A model generated the notes under the pieces. That model ran no database searches and was not told the origin of the DNA. It was given only the letters and a program-made list of their open reading frames with translations. From positions 1 through 8,927 of the forward strand of contig DYKL01000130.1 of assembly GCA_020722645.1 (NCBI GenBank): a DNA stretch of 8,927 bases. The letters run 5' to 3'. Of the stretch, positions 6,347-8,927 are shown piece after piece; positions within the stretch are counted from its first letter, which is position 1, and each line of letters begins with the position of its first letter. Source of the stretch: Acetofilamentum sp. GTDB taxonomy: Bacteria > Bacteroidota > Bacteroidia > Bacteroidales > JAFGUD01. The position numbers were made by a program, and so were the translations under genes.

Positions 6347-7532
6347 TATATTTAATATTAAGTAAGTTATCAAAAACATCAGAAATTTCTTCGGAAACGT
6401 TATCAATTATTTGAGCATCAATATTATTTAAATCCTTATCTATCAATTCTTTAATTTCGCCATTTTCGATATAAAACAAAGAAACATCTTCAATGTTTAA
6501 CCAAAAATTTTCATCAACAATTTCACTAATTTTTCCTTTTAAAGAAGGTTTTAAATTAGCAGTATTGTATGCTTGAATTAAATTAGAAACAGCAGCAAGA
6601 ATATATGGACTATGAGTAGTTAGAAAAAAACCGGTTTTGTTGTTTGTAATATTAGCAATATATGAAAAAAAATCGACTAAATCTTTTTGAGTTTTCGGAA
6701 ATAAATGAGCACCGGGTTCTTCGATTATTAAAAAATGCGACAAATCTTTTTCTTTTATAATAGAATTTAATAACATAAAAATTGGAATAAGTTCTTGTTG
6801 TCCTGTTGAGCTATCTTTTAACTTACTTTTCTGTTTTCCGTATAAAACTATTTCATTTTGTTTATTATCAAAATAAAATTCTCCCTTTAATATTTTATCA
6901 GCAAAAGGTTTTATATTTTCTTCAAGTTTATTTTTTTTAAATTTTTCGTAATAAGAGCCGAATTGAGTAACAAAAAAGTCGTTTGCAACCCCCATTAAAC
7001 TTAATGTGAAAATATTTTCTTTAACTAAAGAAAAAAAAGAACGTCCTGCGGGAGTAAATAAAGTAAATTCAGAATTAAAAGTTTTAGTTGTTTCGGAATG
7101 AATTTGTTGAATCTGAGTTTGGATAAAAGTACCAATTACTTTGTTTTTTATTTCATTATATTTTCTTTCTATTCTTTCAGAAAATAAAATTTGAATCTGA
7201 GGTATTTTTGAACTTTTGTCTTTTGTTATTTTAATATAAGTTTTGTCAATTTTATAATTGAAAATTATTTCGAAATTTTGATTTTCCCAAAAATATTCAG
7301 GGAATAAATTACGAAACACTTGCTCAATTTTATTCTTTAAAGCATTTAATTCTTCATTTTTGATTAAACTTTGGATAAATTCCTGATAAATTAGTTCTTT
7401 AAAAAAATATATAATTTTAGCTATTAAACTTTTGCCACTTGCTTGTTCACCAATTATTAAATTAAATTTTTTTATGTCAAAATCAACATTCTTAATAATT
7501 GAGAAATCTGTTATTTTTATTCTTTCATACAT
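6339..7532 (-). CDS. SMC/ABC-type AAA ATPase of a two-gene putative defence cassette
   Basis: This 397-residue ATPase is of the AAA_15/AAA_21 kind. It starts MYERIKITDFSIIKNVDFDI. Walker A is GEQASGKS (28-35). A TPAGRSFF segment (160-167) resembles the 'PAGR' or 'PAER' motif that I recall in this class. The ABC-signature-like SSTGQQE is at 241-247, Walker B with its D-loop is FLIIEEPGAHLFP (267-279) and the switch histidine is in TTHSP (305-309). The middle third (about 45-200) is a helical, Lys-rich insertion where a coiled coil would be expected. It starts 11 bases after the citDE stop and overlaps the small effector gene by 8 bases. It is clearly different from the second ATPase in the window, with a different insertion and C-terminus. 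It probably senses a trigger and controls the partner; this is inference. Row 7381-7440 has 12 of 60 G+C. Confidence 0.8.
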   Translation of the reverse strand: MYERIKITDFSIIKNVDFDIKKFNLIIGEQASGKSLIAKIIYFFKELIYQEFIQSLIKNEELNALKNKIEQVFRNLFPEYFWENQNFEIIFNYKIDKTYIKITKDKSSKIPQIQILFSERIERKYNEIKNKVIGTFIQTQIQQIHSETTKTFNSEFTLFTPAGRSFFSLVKENIFTLSLMGVANDFFVTQFGSYYEKFKKNKLEENIKPFADKILKGEFYFDNKQNEIVLYGKQKSKLKDSSTGQQELIPIFMLLNSIIKEKDLSHFLIIEEPGAHLFPKTQKDLVDFFSYIANITNNKTGFFLTTHSPYILAAVSNLIQAYNTANLKPSLKGKISEIVDENFWLNIEDVSLFYIENGEIKELIDKDLNNIDAQIIDNVSEEISDVFDNLLNIKYND

Positions 7533-7538
7533 TTAGTA

Positions 7539-7547
7539 TTGTTTTAT
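7539..7547. repeat. 9-base direct repeat, upstream edge of cassette A
   Basis: TTGTTTTAT, identical to 5904-5912, covers the citDE stop codon and the first bases of the gap before the ATPase. With the other copy it brackets cassette A. It could be a target-site duplication or a homology junction left by insertion, or a chance match in AT-rich sequence. Confidence 0.5.
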
Positions 7548-8716
7548 AAATTTCCTATTTTTTTCAAAGTTTGTAAAGCACGTTTAACAACCGGTGGATC
7601 AATCATTTTTGAACCGAGCGAAACCACGCCCAATCCTTTTGCTTCAGCTTCTTTAAAAGCATCAACTATTCTCTGAGCTTTTTCGATTTCTTCTGCAGAT
7701 GGCATAAATGCTTCGTGAATAACCTGAATTTGACGTGGGTGAATACAACCCATACCTTCAAAACCAAGAGATTTAGAGATTTCTACATTTTTGCGTAAGC
7801 CTTCCATATCAGAAACATCTGAAAAGACACTGTCTATAGGTTGAATTCCGGCAGCTTTGCATGCGTTTACAACCCTTGTTCTGGCAAAAAATGATTCTGT
7901 TGCTTCGGCAGTTCTTTTTACTCCTAAGTCAGCAGTTAAATCTTCCAAACCTATTGCCATGGCAACAATATTAGGTGATGCAGTAGCGATTTCATAAGCT
8001 TTTTCAACTCCCAAAGCACTTTCGATAATCGGCATATACCAAATCGGGTTATCATTGTCTCTTTTAATTTTGGAAATTGCTTCATCAACTTGTTTAATTT
8101 GTTCAGCAGATTCAGTTTTTGGAATTAACAACAGATTAACATAATGAGGTACAACATATTTCAAATCATCTAATCCCTTGGGTATCTGATTAATACGCAC
8201 CATTCTTTCTGCTCCGTAGAAATTAACATTTCGCAAAGCATTTCGTACCAAAAAAGAAGCTTCAAATTTTTTGTCGGGAGCAACGGAATCTTCTAAGTCT
8301 AAAATTATACCGTTTGGCTTGTGAACACCGGCGTTAATCATTAGTTTCGGTGTATTTCCGGGAAGATATAAACGAGATAATCTGAAATCATCTCTTTTTG
8401 TTGCATTTAAGTTTTCTTTCAAAACCGGTAGCAAATATTCCTTATTTGTATCAACAATCATTTTAATTGCGGCTTCGATTCGAGCAGCGATAATAAAATC
8501 CAAAGAACCTTTATCTATTATCGTCAGTTTACAGTTTTCGATTCCAAAAAATTTCAGTAAGTCAGAAGCAAGATTAGTAATAGACTTTCCGTACATTATT
8601 TTTAATTTGCTTTGCAAGTCAATAATCTGACCACCTGATTCTGTTAATTCAAAAGTTACCTGACAATCAGAACGAACATCATCGCCCAAATTACCTACTG
8701 TACTTATCTTTGACAT
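7544..8716 (-). CDS. citE: Citrate lyase acyl carrier protein / beta subunit fusion (CitD-CitE)
   Basis: This 390-residue protein joins two citrate lyase subunits that are usually separate. Residues about 1-95 match CitD (GNLGDDVRSDCQVTFEL, then IDKGSLDFIIAARIEAAI). Ser16 aligns with the serine carrying the phosphoribosyl-dephospho-CoA group in CitD. Residues about 112-390 are CitE, an HpcH/HpaI-fold citryl-ACP lyase that releases oxaloacetate and leaves acetyl-ACP. Visible motifs are RLYLPGNTPKL (115-125), LDLEDSV (139-145), VRIN (173-176), MPIIESALG (228-236), GLEDLTADLG (256-265) and GCIHPRQI (323-330). The linker is about residues 96-111. No internal stop or frameshift separates the halves. 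ATG 8716 is preceded by a good Bacteroidota promoter. The partner citF is not adjacent, and the ligase and prosthetic-group genes (citC, citX, citG) are not in the window. Confidence 0.93.
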   Translation of the reverse strand: MSKISTVGNLGDDVRSDCQVTFELTESGGQIIDLQSKLKIMYGKSITNLASDLLKFFGIENCKLTIIDKGSLDFIIAARIEAAIKMIVDTNKEYLLPVLKENLNATKRDDFRLSRLYLPGNTPKLMINAGVHKPNGIILDLEDSVAPDKKFEASFLVRNALRNVNFYGAERMVRINQIPKGLDDLKYVVPHYVNLLLIPKTESAEQIKQVDEAISKIKRDNDNPIWYMPIIESALGVEKAYEIATASPNIVAMAIGLEDLTADLGVKRTAEATESFFARTRVVNACKAAGIQPIDSVFSDVSDMEGLRKNVEISKSLGFEGMGCIHPRQIQVIHEAFMPSAEEIEKAQRIVDAFKEAEAKGLGVVSLGSKMIDPPVVKRALQTLKKIGNL

Positions 8717-8741
8717 ATTTTATAATTTTACAAATTTCGAG

Positions 8742-8772
8742 CAAATGTAGAAACTTTTTGGTGAATTATAAA
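8742..8772 (-). promoter_or_regulatory. Bacteroidota-type promoter for the citDE-led block
   Basis: In the reading direction, TACATTTG (8749-8742) matches the Bacteroidota -7 consensus TAnnTTTG perfectly. A TTTA (8772-8769) lies 19 bases upstream, a 3 of 4 match to the -33 TTTG. Transcription would begin about 20 bases before the ATG at 8716. I looked for the same -7 pattern in the other intergenic gaps and found none. Confidence 0.72.
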
Positions 8773-8797
8773 AATTATTTATGAATGGAATTTTTTT

Positions 8798-8927
8798 ATT
8801 GCTACATTGTTTTATTGTTAAATTGCTTCATTGTTGAATTGTTATATTGTTATATTGTTGAATTGTTATATTGTTACATTGTTACATTGTTGCATTGTTG
8901 CATTGTTACATTGTTGCATTGTTGCAT
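8798..8927. repeat. 8-base tandem repeat array (ATTGTTRN), 16 units to the window end
   Basis: From 8798 the sequence reads in strict 8-base phase. The first two units are ATTGCTAC and ATTGTTTT, and the array ends with repeated ATTGTTAC and ATTGTTGC. The core ATTGTT is kept in 14 of 16 units, while the last two bases vary. Units nearest citDE are more divergent and those toward the window end more uniform. It is cut by the window edge, so its full length is unknown. It lies upstream of the citDE promoter and contains no plausible gene. Confidence 0.93.

Noticed and set aside
5909..6406. 165-residue version of the cassette A effector with an N-terminal membrane-like segment
   Set aside because: The extra 20 residues read the 3' end of the ATPase gene out of frame. 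ATG 6346 gives a normal 8-base overlap and begins at the cysteine-rich region.
6339..7532. Septu PtuA identity for the first ATPase
   Set aside because: The partner lacks an HNH motif, and the shared ATPase motifs alone are too general to assign Septu.
8798..8927. CRISPR array
   Set aside because: The period is 8 bases with no spacers, so it is a simple tandem array.

Overview
The window looks like a chromosomal stretch from an AT-rich member of the Bacteroidota, probably uncultured. The support is a near-consensus Bacteroidota promoter (TTTA, 19 bases, TACATTTG) before the first gene, no recognisable Shine-Dalgarno sequences, a secreted PD40-plus-OmpA protein of a type common in that phylum, and lipoprotein FKBP isomerases. 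All nine genes are on the minus strand, so transcription runs from high to low coordinates.

In reading order the genes are: a citrate lyase CitD-CitE fusion (8716-7544); cassette A, an SMC/ABC-type ATPase (7532-6339) with a small CxxC protein carrying a PD-(D/E)xK-like core (6346-5909); two tandem lipoprotein FKBP-type peptidyl-prolyl isomerases (5899-5438 and 5395-4928); cassette B, a second ATPase of OLD/RloA-like type (4913-3870) with a small TOPRIM-like DUF4276/RloB-type protein (3857-3294); citrate lyase alpha subunit CitF (3199-1640); and a PD40/OmpA-domain protein (1593-106). Most junctions are 9-46 bases or overlap. The only larger gap, 94 bases, lies before citF. I found one consensus-type promoter in the non-coding gaps, so most or all of the block may be one transcript.

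The main point of interest is the architecture. CitDE and CitF are subunits of one enzyme and are normally neighbours, but here about 4.3 kb separates them. That interval holds two unrelated 'ATPase plus small putative nuclease' pairs, one on each side of the FKBP pair. Rows of 60 bases that I counted by hand give about 17-23% G+C in the cassettes, against 32-53% in the cit and FKBP genes. This suggests an older citDE-FKBP-FKBP-citF block that received two defence-like cassettes without breaking a gene. A 9-base direct repeat sits exactly at both edges of cassette A. There is no transposase, integrase or tRNA in view. Cassette A's effector is the best candidate for an undescribed system; cassette B resembles known two-gene ATPase/TOPRIM defence systems. 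Anti-phage function is an inference from architecture for both.

The edges carry repeats: a 25-base direct repeat at 1-50, a sixteen-unit 8-base tandem array at 8798-8927, and a second 8-base-period array of different sequence at 1602-1641 that runs into the citF stop codon. No tRNA, rRNA, CRISPR array or clear rho-independent terminator was seen.
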